A DNA stretch of 39,929 bases from a virus, in IMG/VR virus record IMGVR_UViG_3300033981_000431, positions 1 through 39,929 of that record, one strand, 5' to 3'. Of this stretch, positions 1 to 9,130 are shown piece after piece. The notes below the pieces were generated by a model. It saw nothing but the letters and a program-made list of their open reading frames with translations, searched no databases and had not been told where the DNA came from. Numbering within the stretch: the stretch's first letter is position 1; every line of letters begins with the position of its first letter. The position numbers were made by a program, and so were the translations under genes.

Positions 1-62
1 CATCCACCACATCCCCAAGAACAAGGGCAGGAGTGAAGACAATGCTGGTTCCGTTGTCTGCT
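1..62. repeat. Terminal direct repeat, left copy (contig overlap)
   Basis: Bases 1-62 are identical to 39868-39929. The copy lies inside the tail fibre gene, and reading through the join keeps the frame. This is best explained as assembler overlap of a circular map (circularly permuted or terminally redundant reads), not a biological end. Confidence 0.95.
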
Positions 63-664
63 GTGTAGTCTACGTTGCGCTGCTGAAGGGCGCCATTGAC
101 ATAGACCGTTTCCCTGCTGGCGGAATAAGCAAGAGTCCCACCGTAGTCTCCACCACCCAAAAAGGTAGTCTGACCGGCAGTAGCAGTCTTCCGCCACCGA
201 GTAACACCAGGAACTTCCAGATCACCATAGCGGTCATCCACGTACTTCTTGGTGGTTGCGTCCTGATCGTTGACCGGATTGGCGACGTTGGTGATCCGCT
301 GGCCACTGGCCGTCAGCAGGCCGGTCGCTGGATCAATGGAGATCGTTTGCTTGCTGTAGTCATCCAGCTCCTGCTCCAAGTACAGGTGCTGCAAGTTGGC
401 GGTGTCTAGGTCAGCAGCGACCAAGGTCGACCCGTCGGCAAAGTCCACCAGGACGTTGGTCACGGGCGTCACACGACGCACCTCAACCCGTTGGCCGGCC
501 GTGGGCGCTGTCGCCAGCTGCACGGTGGTGCTGTTGACGTACGTGTATGCGGTGTCCACGAACGCCACGTAGACCTTGACGTGTTCCCGGCGGATATAGC
601 CGAACGGAACAGCGAACTGGGTGGTCGACCCGTTGCCCGTGTACGTGGCGTAGGAGTAAGGCAT
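1..664 (-). CDS. Tail fibre protein, N-terminal part (gene continues at 39867)
   Basis: This is the virion-anchoring end of the tail fibre. The ATG is at 664-662, 7 nt after the stop of the giant ejection-protein gene, and the frame is open to base 1. It continues in the same phase at the other end of the contig: bases 1-62 equal 39868-39929, so position 10 corresponds to 39877. The joined protein is about 769 residues. The start (MPYSYATYTGNGSTTQFAVP) and the following segments (VRRVTPVTNVLVDF, LDTANLQHLYLEQELDD) match the N-terminal attachment domain of T7 gp17-type fibres, which binds the tail tube. The fragment is about 218 residues and GC-rich like the structural genes, whereas its distal part at 38.2-39.8 kb is AT-rich. 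No clear ribosome site precedes the ATG, so translation may be coupled to the upstream gene. Confidence 0.93.
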   Translation of the reverse strand, partial: MPYSYATYTGNGSTTQFAVPFGYIRREHVKVYVAFVDTAYTYVNSTTVQLATAPTAGQRVEVRRVTPVTNVLVDFADGSTLVAADLDTANLQHLYLEQELDDYSKQTISIDPATGLLTASGQRITNVANPVNDQDATTKKYVDDRYGDLEVPGVTRWRKTATAGQTTFLGGGDYGGTLAYSASRETVYVNGALQQRNVDYTADNGTSIVFTPALVLGDVVD

Positions 665-670
665 CGGTCG

Positions 671-3600
671 TTAGCGGGGGGTTAGGGACCAGGACGACTG
701 CATGCCGTAGGCGGCATCAAAGGTGGCCTGGGCTTGGGAGGCCTTGTTTTCTTCGATCATCCTCGCAAGGTTTGGTTCCGATGCCAAGAACTCAGCCTTG
801 ATGAAAGGCTTGTAGTAGTTGATCTCCTTGTTGATGCGGATGGCGCGGGCGCTCTGGGTGGCTTTGCTGGCCTCCGGGGGCGGCAGCTGCCAATAGCTGG
901 AACCAGGGGCCACCATGGCGCTCAAGCCCTGGTGCAGCGTTGATCCACGACCCGGTGGGATGAACTGGCTGGTGATCACGGCCAGCTTGTTCAGCTGGGT
1001 CTGGTTCATGCGGAAGTTTGGCAAGCCTAGCTCGTTGGGTCCCCAGATCTGAAAAGCGGTGCCGCGACCAGACAACCGACCCAGCTCGATGTCGACCGGG
1101 TCCTTGGAGCCCTCCTTGGTGGGGGTGAAGGCCAAGGGGCTCATGGCGTTGACGGCACCTTTGAGCCACGGCTGGTCCTGTGGCAAGTAGTTGACGCCCC
1201 AGACCTGCTCGATGGCGATTGGCTCACCGGTGAGGGGGTGCAGGATCGGTGGCAATTGATCCGACAAGCCTGGGATCCTGCTTGCAAACCGCTGCGCCAG
1301 CTCATGGGCAAAAGCAAACGGCTGCGGCAGCTCGGATTTCTCGATGGCCCGCTGGTACCCATCCGTGCCTTTGCGTGTGTTGTTGAAAATGGCCGGCATG
1401 AACCCAGCGAGACGTCGTTGGACGTAGCCAGAGAACGGATCGACCTGGCCCTCGGTCGGCACAAAGCTCTTGTCTTGCAGTTCGGAGACCAAATTGAAAA
1501 TCTCGCCCATGGACTTGTACATGTCCTTGGTGAATTGGGCAAAGCCGACCTGGCGGGCGGTCTCGGCAACAGACAAGACGAAGTTGGACGCCAGGATCTC
1601 CCGGTCCTCCTTTGGCAAGCTGTTGTTCAGGCTCATCTGCAGGCCAATCAACGAGAACACGTTGCTGACCGTGTCCAGGGCTTGCAGGTCCCACCACCGT
1701 GTCGTGTCACCAGTGGCCGGGTTCTTGAACCGGATGGAGTACGGCTGGGAGCCAAGGCGCTGCATCTTGGCCCTGGTTTGCGGGTTGTACGATCCGGGTC
1801 CACTGAGTTCAACGAAGCCGCTGGTGGCCAACATGACCCCACCGACGAGCGTCATGTACGCGGTGGCAATTTCGCCAATGGCCCGAGCCCTGGTGTTGCG
1901 GTCTTCGCTGAAGACATCCCGGTAAAAGGAGTCGACGAACGGAGCGCCAACACCCGTGGCCCGCATGGCGGCCTTAGTGATGTTGGCCGGGCTGGTGGGG
2001 AACGGATTCAAGATGCCCAGCGCTGGCGTGTGGTTGATTGCGTCTTTGAACGCCTTGGGCATCCAGCCAACGGCTTGACCGACGCCCATGCCCCGCTGCG
2101 CCCAGATGGGTGGCTCCTCCTGCATCCAGGCCAGGGCCCGCCTGTTGATCTCAGCGGTGTCAGTGATGCCCTCTTCCTTGGCCTTGGCAATGCCGTACTC
2201 GTAGCTCCGGGGTTGAAACTGGACGTCTAGGTCATCGGTGAAGTTGATCCAGTCCATCGCCGCCTTGGCATGGATCCCGGTGAACGCACCGTTCTCAATA
2301 GTTTTGTCGTTCAGGAGCACGTTGACCCACTGGTTCTCAATGCGCTCGTCGGTGATCTTGCTGGCCTCAGCCCAAGCCGCGTCACCAGTCAGTCCACGAC
2401 CTTCGGCTTTTTCAAGCTCCAGGCCCATGATCCGGCTCCATTCGGCGCTGGGGCCGATGAGTGACGAGAAGAACGTGTCCAGCGAACCCGAGACCCGACC
2501 AGAGACGCTCAGGAGCTTCCAGGCCTTGTGGGCAAACTGGGCCGGGATGTTCATGTTCTCAGGATCAATCCACCACGGGTTCTCCAATGTGTTGGCCGGG
2601 TCACGGGTTTCGCTAAAGAGCGACGTCTGACCGTCGCCTTGTCCCAGGTTCCGTTGGGCCAAGTCCATCGACGAGGCACCCAGGTTGCCGAAGCTCTCGC
2701 CAGTGCGAAACGATTCCCCGACCAAGCGGAAAGCGTTGGACCAGTTGGACACGTACTTGCCGTACATGCCCATGTTCAAGCCGGCCTGGCGCATGGCCCG
2801 GTACGCGGCCTTGTTGTCGCCTTTGAGGGCGGCGATGCCAGCTGTTCCGGTCTCAGCGATGGCCTGGTTGATGGGCATTGTGACGGCCCGGTACGCAGAG
2901 CCGACGAGCATCTTGGTCCAGGTCTTCGGGGACCAAAGCAGCGCAGCCCGGTACGCCTGCAGGAACATCTCTTGATTCAGCCGGCCGACGTCGACCTTGC
3001 TCACGATGCTGTTGAGCTTGGCTCGCATCCCAGGATTGCCGCGGCTGGAGATAGCGACCTGGGCGGCGACCTCGGTCATCTCGGTGGCTTCGGGGCTCAT
3101 GACCCCTTGCTCGATGTCGGACCTGATGTCGGGGTCGATCTTGCCCAGGATCGTGTTCAGGGGGTTGGCGATCTCGCCCTCGATGTCGGTGCCCATCGAC
3201 TCAGCTGTTGCTGGCATCTCGGGTTCCACGGCCGCCTTGGACCCGACGATGCGGTTGGCGACGTTGGTGTCGAAGATGACGGTCTCTGGGGCACCTTCGC
3301 CCAGCTCAAAGTCCGGGTTGAACCGGATGCCGGAGTAGCCCTGGCCCACGGCCCAATCGCGGACTGCGGCCTTCTGGGCTCCAGTCATGTACAGGTTCTC
3401 CTCAAACCGCTCAAGGGGGCCGAGGTTCAGTTCCTGCACCAGGTCGGCAATGCGCTTGTCCATCGCCACTAAGTCAAGGATCCGCACGTCGCTGGGCAAG
3501 TCGCCAGCTGCAGCGGCCTCGCCGTAGGCCCCTGCGTAACGCGGGTCATTGGCGAAATACACACCGCTGCCCAGCAAATTGCTGTTGGGGCCAGAAGCTT

Positions 3601-6600
3601 GGAACCCGTTGTCGATGATCGACTGGGCATTGGCTTCCGTCGTGCCGTGGTACAGGGGGGTCCCGGCTGGCACCTGCCTGTGCGTCGGGTCGAAGTCGTA
3701 CTTGATCTGCATCACGCTCAACCGCTGGCCGTCCTTGCGGGTGGCCGTCATCAAAGCGGTGTCGAGGCGGTGCTGGTCCTCAAGGCCAGACCACAACCGT
3801 TGCATCGACGCAGCGCGATCAGCCTCGTCCACAGCAGACTGCCACTCAATCGCGGTCATGCCGTTCTGGGCGGCGATGTGGTCCCGGTGGATCAGGTTGG
3901 CAGCGAGAGCCACCAGGTCCTGTTGAGACTTGGGGTCACCGCGGCGGGCGGCCTCAAGCCGGGTCACTGTTGACTCAACGGCCCACCCATCGGCGTCCAG
4001 CTGGTCCATGGCGGCCTTGACGACCGCTGGTTGGCTGTAGCTCTCGATGCCGGTCTGCTGGGCCCTGCTGGTCAGCATCTCGCCTAGGGCCCTGTTGCTG
4101 GCAATTAGGGTGTCTGGCGCGTTTGGCACGTACTGGGTGTTGCCCGAGCGGCTGGTGATCCGACGCACGTCACTGGCGCCCATCTGGGCAATTTCCTCAG
4201 GGGTCAGGTCCCCGGACTCCAGGGCCTGCAGGTTCTGGTCAATGCGCCGGGCGAACTCAGCGGGGTCCGGGGGATCGGCGGCGAACTGGACTTCCATGTC
4301 GCCAAGCTCAGCAATTTCCCTGGAGGACATGCCCGCTTTTAGTGCTGCCATGTTGCGGGCTCGACGACGAGCAAGGATCTGCTCATTTGTCAGCGGACCA
4401 CGGCTCTTGATTTCACCCAGTTTGGCTTTTTCAAACACGTCGTCCCAGGTCTTGAACTCACCGGTCTGCAAATAGCTGATGGCCCGGTCAACAAACTTTT
4501 TGATTTTTGCGAATCCTTCGGCAGGGGCTGGACCCAGGCCCCGCATGTAGCCAGAGAACGCCTCTGCCTGCGATTCTTTTAAGCTAATTGTTCCGTCGAG
4601 ATACTCGTCGCCAAGAGATGGGTTGGACTTGGCCGCCAATTCCCTGATTTGTTTCTCGGCACGAGCCATCACCTTGTACTCGCCGTCGGTCAAAAACCAA
4701 CGCTGAAGCCTGTGAAACGCTTCGTGGTACGTCGTTGCGATCATCTTGGCCCAGCCCAACGACCTTCCGTACGACGTCATTGCAATCCACATGATGTCGT
4801 CAGCCATTTCTCCCCTGTACTTGGGATAGCTCAATTGGCCAAGGGGTTGAGACTTGCGCCCAACAAGACTTATGTCTCCGTAAGCCTTGGCTTGATTAAC
4901 TCCGTAAACGGCTTCAATGCGATCAACAAGTCGCAAGTCAATCGGGCCACAGATCTCAGCTGCAATCAGGGCCAAGTAGCTTTCTTGGTCGCCGCCGATG
5001 CGGGTTTGTCCTGTGTACCCCTCGCCAACGGTGCCACCGACGCCGGTCTCAACGCTGCGCCAGCCCTCAAGATTGGGCAGCTCTGCGGAGAACTCATAGA
5101 ACTGCTTGTAAGCAGCCGCCACTTCTGGCGTTGCCCTGCCCATGGAAATGTCTTCGCGGGCCTTGGCCATGTCCAGGCTAGGGATCGCATCCGGATCAAG
5201 AATTTCCCCCTTGGCCCGCACCAGGTTCAGGGCCTGGTCAACGCTCATGGGCGCCAAGGGCGGCGTTGCCGTCCATGACACCAAGCTTTCGGCAGCGGAT
5301 TGAATCCGGCCCTCGCTGGTCCTGGCCGTGATCTTGCGGCTGGCCCCTGCAGGGATCTCGACTGCAGCGACGGGTGGCTCGATCGCAGCAGCGGCGGTCT
5401 GGATGGCACTGTCATCCCGGACTAGGGCCTTGATCTTGGCTTCAATCTGGGGCAGCTCGTATCCCTGCATGAGCTTGTCCCAGTTGGCGCTTCCACCAGC
5501 CAAATCAAACCAATCAGGGACGCCACCCAAGCGCTTGAAGGTGTCTAACCATTGCTGCTCGGTAATGCCCCAGCGCCCTCGGCCTCGGTTGTGCCCGCCA
5601 AGCCGTCGCGCCGTTTGAGCTGGATTTGCATTGGGGTCTAGCCGAACGCCAGGAGCTGGCAGCACTTCCGGGGTGATCGCCTCGCCCTGGACGTTGACGC
5701 CCCGACGACCGAGCCAGGTGCCCAGTTCACCAGCCAGCTCGGTGTCGCCAGCCTCCTCGGCCAACGCTTGGCGCTCCAGAGCGGTGGAGATGGTCTCGTT
5801 GTCAACGACAGGCGCCACGTCGACCGGCTTGGCCTGGATCGGCACCGGGTTTCCAGCGTTTTCAGGAGCCTTGACCTCCGGCAAAGACCGCAGGTCAATC
5901 TCCCTCTTGCCACCGGGCAGACCGAAGTCCCCGGTAAACACAATGCCGTCGTAGCCCTCCTGCTTGGCCACCCGTGCAACCTGGGCCACGGTGGCGGTCG
6001 CAGGGAGCCCTAGGAACCCACGGGCATCAGCCAGGTTCTCAGCCTCTAGGGGGTCAGCAAAGGTTGTGGCGGCAGGTTCAGCTGCGGCAGTTGGGGCCGG
6101 TGGCTCCTGGATCTGCTTGGCCACAGCTTCGTCCTGAAGCAACCGCGGCCCATTCATCTCCTCAGAGATTGCGTCCCTCAACCGCTGGAGATTGAACTGC
6201 ACCAGGTTCGCCGCGGCCTTGGAGCGACCTGCCCCTTCTGGCAGCTGGGCCGCCAGCTCGTTCAAGATGTTGCGGACCGGACCTTCGTACGCGGTGACCC
6301 TGTTGAATACAGCCACAGCTTCAGCCGCCATCTTGCGAGCGGCTTGGCTGCCTTCGACGTTGATGGTGTTACCGGCGGCCTCCAGGTAACTGGTGTTCTT
6401 GGCCTGGGATGCAGCGGTCAGGGCCCGCATTTCCCCCGAAAGCTTGTTGAACGCAGCGGTCCTGATGTCGATCAAGGCCACAACGTTGCTGGTCTTGAGC
6501 ATCTCCTCAAACCCAGGCAACACAGGACCTGCGTCACCGCCTCCGGTGCTGGTGCTGGCGAACTTGGCCTCCTGCATGGCCTGGACAATCTTCTCGGCCG

Positions 6601-9076
6601 ACCACTTGCCAGCGATTGCTTGCTTGGCGACGTCGCTGATGATTGCGTCGTCAACCCCTTCGGCAGAGCCCAAAGCCACGGCCTTGGGGGTGGGCAGGCT
6701 GCCGGTAGCGGCTTTGTCAAACAACCACTGAGGCAAGCGACTGAGGGCCACACCTTCGCTGGCCAGCTTCCCGTTCAGGTTGACGTTCTGAAGGCGCAGG
6801 TCCTCGATGGACATGCCGGTGTCCCGGAGAAGCTTGCCGGCATCAACAGCGGTGCCCCTGTCATCCTTGATGTTCTGCAGTGCTGCAACGACGCGGGCTT
6901 CTGCGGCTGTCGCGGCCTCGATGAACTGCACATTGATCATCGGGAACCCACTGCGTACAGCAAGCTCATGCCGGTTGTGGCCGTTTGCGACGTAGATCTG
7001 ATTGACAGGCCCAAGCTCGCCCAGCTTGTCCCGCCAAACGCTGATGACGCCTGCGTACCGGGGGTCGTAGACGTTCTCCTCAGCAAGCGATCCACTGCGG
7101 CCGGTGGCCGTCTGGCCCTCTGCTTTGTACTGGAAAACCTTTGGTGCAACAGCAGCGTCACCAGTCGGGATAGTGGCAACCTGCTCGTAGGCCGGCTGGT
7201 TCATGCCTGGCAGCTGGCCCTGGGGCACCGCTGCAACCTCAGGCGCAGTCACCACCTCCTTGGCGGCCTCGGACTGCAGTCGTTGTGTCGCTACAACCAG
7301 CTCGGCTTGAGCCTGTTGCAGGGCCGCTGCTGCAGCTTCTGGCGTCGGTGGTGCACTGGGGGCCGGGATGGTGCGCTGGGAGCCGGGGTCCGGCATTAGG
7401 CCAAGCTCGACGCCTGCGTCTTCCCGGGCCTTGCGGCCGATCGACGTCAGCTGCCAGGACTTCAGGCGCTTGCCTTCGACGTCGACCCCTTTGGTGATCT
7501 CAAATCCAAGCATCCGGTCGACGATGTCGGCTTGGACCTGGATGTTGGTCAGCGGGTTGCCAAGCACATACGGCTTGTTGCTCTTCGCTGGGTTGGCATC
7601 CATGTACAGCTGCTTGCCGATGTCCCACATGGACCACGACTGGCTGCTGGCATTGGGGCCAAGCTCGATGCCAAGCTTGGCAACCGCGTTGTTGAACGAG
7701 GCCCGGAGTTTCTGCGACGTCGCCTCAATCGCAATCTGATCCTGGCCAGCCAAGGCCTGTGCATACCTCTTGCCACTGGCGTTCAGCGGGCCAGCGTCAG
7801 GCCTGACGTCGCTGTAGTTCAGCTTGGCGGTGTACGAGTCAACCGGAAGCGACTGCGGGGCCTGGGGCTCCAGACGTCCTTGGATCTCGACGCCGGTCTT
7901 TTCCCACAACGGCTGACGACGCAGGCCCTGGTAGTACGCCACAGACGAGAACGCTGGCTTGCCGGACACGACACGCGGCGCTGGTGCAGCAGCAGGGGCT
8001 GGAGTTCCCGCACTTGGGACACTCGGGTCGACGGCAGCCGCAACCGGTGCCGTAGTTGCATCCTTTACGGCTTGATCAGCCTGGCCAACCTTGATCGTGC
8101 CCTGGATGACGTCGGCAAGTGCTCGCTTGGTGGCACCTGCCATGGCGCCAATGCCACGGAAGCCCGTGCCCAAGCCACCGCCCAAGGGCACCGACCAGAT
8201 CAGGTCGTTGATGGATTGCTTGATGCGGGCCTGCTCAACCGTGTCATTCGGGTCGGCCAACAGGCCCCTGGCCACAACACCCTCAAACACTGAGCCCTTG
8301 ACCGTCTCGGCCAAGCTGTCGCTCAACGTCTTGTCAGTGGGCTTGGTGGCGTAGTAGGTGGCAATGGCGCTAGGGATGGCACCAGAGACGGCTTCTTCCG
8401 CAAAGATGCCGGCAACACGCTTGGCGCCACCAGCAGCTTTCAGGCCAGCAGTCGCGGCTTCAAAGCCAGTGGCCACCCTGGACACGCCAGGCAACCCACG
8501 CACCAAGGCCTGTGCTGGGGCCCCGGCTCCACGGGCAACGGCGAAATACGGGACAAACCCAACGATGCTGGCAGCGACGTCCTCGACCGGGTTCTTGGGT
8601 TCAACGCGCATGTCGTCGTAGTTGGCCCACTCGGGCAGCCGCACTCGCGTGGCACTGGGGGCGCCGGGGCCCCTGGATGGGATCTTGACGTCCATAGGCG
8701 ACGTGCCTGCTGCCATCTGCTCCCGGGCCAGACGTGCTCGGTCGATCTCAAGCCGAGCTGCATCCACAGCCCGCTGACCGCCTGCCGCCAGGGTCCGGCT
8801 GACTGATTGACCCAGGGCCGTCGTCGGCGCAGCTTCCCTCGACGCAGCTGCAATGCTTTTGTTCAGGTCCCCGGTCTGCATGAACGTGGAGACACCAGTC
8901 CCGAGAGCAGTGATCTGCTTCATGGGGTTGAAGTCGTTCAACGTCCCCATGAATCCACCGCCGGCCGATGGCTGGGGCTTGGGTTTAGGTGGAGCCCCGG
9001 CACCCATGCCGCCCGTTGACACATAGACCCGGCGCTCTTCCCCGGTCTTGGGGTCGCGGATCGTTTGGATAGGCAT
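671..9076 (-). CDS. Giant internal virion/ejection protein, gp16 position, polyvalent domains
   Basis: This 2801-residue protein sits between the gp15-like gene and the tail fibre, exactly where T7 has gp16 (about 1318 aa), and is more than twice that length. Visible segments: an Ala/Gly-rich membrane-compatible N-terminal third; a ParB/sulfiredoxin-like segment with NGHNRHELA near residues 698-706; an HEAFH zinc-peptidase motif at 1451-1455, with a downstream ESQAEAFSGYM stretch that could give a third ligand; an ADP-ribosyltransferase-like segment with LYHGTT near 1808-1813, GSGVYFA near 1837-1843 and a GYSGIRF...ETVIFD ending; and a long Ala-rich helical C-terminal third. This mixture is typical of 'polyvalent' proteins injected with phage DNA. 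By position it should be ejected into the cell to help the genome cross the envelope. The enzymatic activities are inferred from motifs only. I see no lytic transglycosylase domain here, unlike T7 gp16. Confidence 0.88.
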   Translation of the reverse strand: MPIQTIRDPKTGEERRVYVSTGGMGAGAPPKPKPQPSAGGGFMGTLNDFNPMKQITALGTGVSTFMQTGDLNKSIAAASREAAPTTALGQSVSRTLAAGGQRAVDAARLEIDRARLAREQMAAGTSPMDVKIPSRGPGAPSATRVRLPEWANYDDMRVEPKNPVEDVAASIVGFVPYFAVARGAGAPAQALVRGLPGVSRVATGFEAATAGLKAAGGAKRVAGIFAEEAVSGAIPSAIATYYATKPTDKTLSDSLAETVKGSVFEGVVARGLLADPNDTVEQARIKQSINDLIWSVPLGGGLGTGFRGIGAMAGATKRALADVIQGTIKVGQADQAVKDATTAPVAAAVDPSVPSAGTPAPAAAPAPRVVSGKPAFSSVAYYQGLRRQPLWEKTGVEIQGRLEPQAPQSLPVDSYTAKLNYSDVRPDAGPLNASGKRYAQALAGQDQIAIEATSQKLRASFNNAVAKLGIELGPNASSQSWSMWDIGKQLYMDANPAKSNKPYVLGNPLTNIQVQADIVDRMLGFEITKGVDVEGKRLKSWQLTSIGRKAREDAGVELGLMPDPGSQRTIPAPSAPPTPEAAAAALQQAQAELVVATQRLQSEAAKEVVTAPEVAAVPQGQLPGMNQPAYEQVATIPTGDAAVAPKVFQYKAEGQTATGRSGSLAEENVYDPRYAGVISVWRDKLGELGPVNQIYVANGHNRHELAVRSGFPMINVQFIEAATAAEARVVAALQNIKDDRGTAVDAGKLLRDTGMSIEDLRLQNVNLNGKLASEGVALSRLPQWLFDKAATGSLPTPKAVALGSAEGVDDAIISDVAKQAIAGKWSAEKIVQAMQEAKFASTSTGGGDAGPVLPGFEEMLKTSNVVALIDIRTAAFNKLSGEMRALTAASQAKNTSYLEAAGNTINVEGSQAARKMAAEAVAVFNRVTAYEGPVRNILNELAAQLPEGAGRSKAAANLVQFNLQRLRDAISEEMNGPRLLQDEAVAKQIQEPPAPTAAAEPAATTFADPLEAENLADARGFLGLPATATVAQVARVAKQEGYDGIVFTGDFGLPGGKREIDLRSLPEVKAPENAGNPVPIQAKPVDVAPVVDNETISTALERQALAEEAGDTELAGELGTWLGRRGVNVQGEAITPEVLPAPGVRLDPNANPAQTARRLGGHNRGRGRWGITEQQWLDTFKRLGGVPDWFDLAGGSANWDKLMQGYELPQIEAKIKALVRDDSAIQTAAAAIEPPVAAVEIPAGASRKITARTSEGRIQSAAESLVSWTATPPLAPMSVDQALNLVRAKGEILDPDAIPSLDMAKAREDISMGRATPEVAAAYKQFYEFSAELPNLEGWRSVETGVGGTVGEGYTGQTRIGGDQESYLALIAAEICGPIDLRLVDRIEAVYGVNQAKAYGDISLVGRKSQPLGQLSYPKYRGEMADDIMWIAMTSYGRSLGWAKMIATTYHEAFHRLQRWFLTDGEYKVMARAEKQIRELAAKSNPSLGDEYLDGTISLKESQAEAFSGYMRGLGPAPAEGFAKIKKFVDRAISYLQTGEFKTWDDVFEKAKLGEIKSRGPLTNEQILARRRARNMAALKAGMSSREIAELGDMEVQFAADPPDPAEFARRIDQNLQALESGDLTPEEIAQMGASDVRRITSRSGNTQYVPNAPDTLIASNRALGEMLTSRAQQTGIESYSQPAVVKAAMDQLDADGWAVESTVTRLEAARRGDPKSQQDLVALAANLIHRDHIAAQNGMTAIEWQSAVDEADRAASMQRLWSGLEDQHRLDTALMTATRKDGQRLSVMQIKYDFDPTHRQVPAGTPLYHGTTEANAQSIIDNGFQASGPNSNLLGSGVYFANDPRYAGAYGEAAAAGDLPSDVRILDLVAMDKRIADLVQELNLGPLERFEENLYMTGAQKAAVRDWAVGQGYSGIRFNPDFELGEGAPETVIFDTNVANRIVGSKAAVEPEMPATAESMGTDIEGEIANPLNTILGKIDPDIRSDIEQGVMSPEATEMTEVAAQVAISSRGNPGMRAKLNSIVSKVDVGRLNQEMFLQAYRAALLWSPKTWTKMLVGSAYRAVTMPINQAIAETGTAGIAALKGDNKAAYRAMRQAGLNMGMYGKYVSNWSNAFRLVGESFRTGESFGNLGASSMDLAQRNLGQGDGQTSLFSETRDPANTLENPWWIDPENMNIPAQFAHKAWKLLSVSGRVSGSLDTFFSSLIGPSAEWSRIMGLELEKAEGRGLTGDAAWAEASKITDERIENQWVNVLLNDKTIENGAFTGIHAKAAMDWINFTDDLDVQFQPRSYEYGIAKAKEEGITDTAEINRRALAWMQEEPPIWAQRGMGVGQAVGWMPKAFKDAINHTPALGILNPFPTSPANITKAAMRATGVGAPFVDSFYRDVFSEDRNTRARAIGEIATAYMTLVGGVMLATSGFVELSGPGSYNPQTRAKMQRLGSQPYSIRFKNPATGDTTRWWDLQALDTVSNVFSLIGLQMSLNNSLPKEDREILASNFVLSVAETARQVGFAQFTKDMYKSMGEIFNLVSELQDKSFVPTEGQVDPFSGYVQRRLAGFMPAIFNNTRKGTDGYQRAIEKSELPQPFAFAHELAQRFASRIPGLSDQLPPILHPLTGEPIAIEQVWGVNYLPQDQPWLKGAVNAMSPLAFTPTKEGSKDPVDIELGRLSGRGTAFQIWGPNELGLPNFRMNQTQLNKLAVITSQFIPPGRGSTLHQGLSAMVAPGSSYWQLPPPEASKATQSARAIRINKEINYYKPFIKAEFLASEPNLARMIEENKASQAQATFDAAYGMQSSWSLTPR

Positions 9077-9130
9077 GGATCAGTTGGCGATGGGATCAGT
9101 TTGGACTGTTGCCGTCAAAGAACCAAGCCT

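Noticed and set aside
1-62. The 62-base terminal repeat as true phage terminal redundancy
   Set aside because: It interrupts the tail fibre gene, and T7-like terminal repeats lie outside genes near the early region and are longer; an assembly overlap is simpler.
6344-7399. Long plus-strand open frame (about 350 codons) opposite the giant ejection gene
   Set aside because: It mirrors the codon pattern of a GC-rich minus gene, has no domain-like sequence or ribosome site, and is one of many such antisense frames along 0.5-9 kb.
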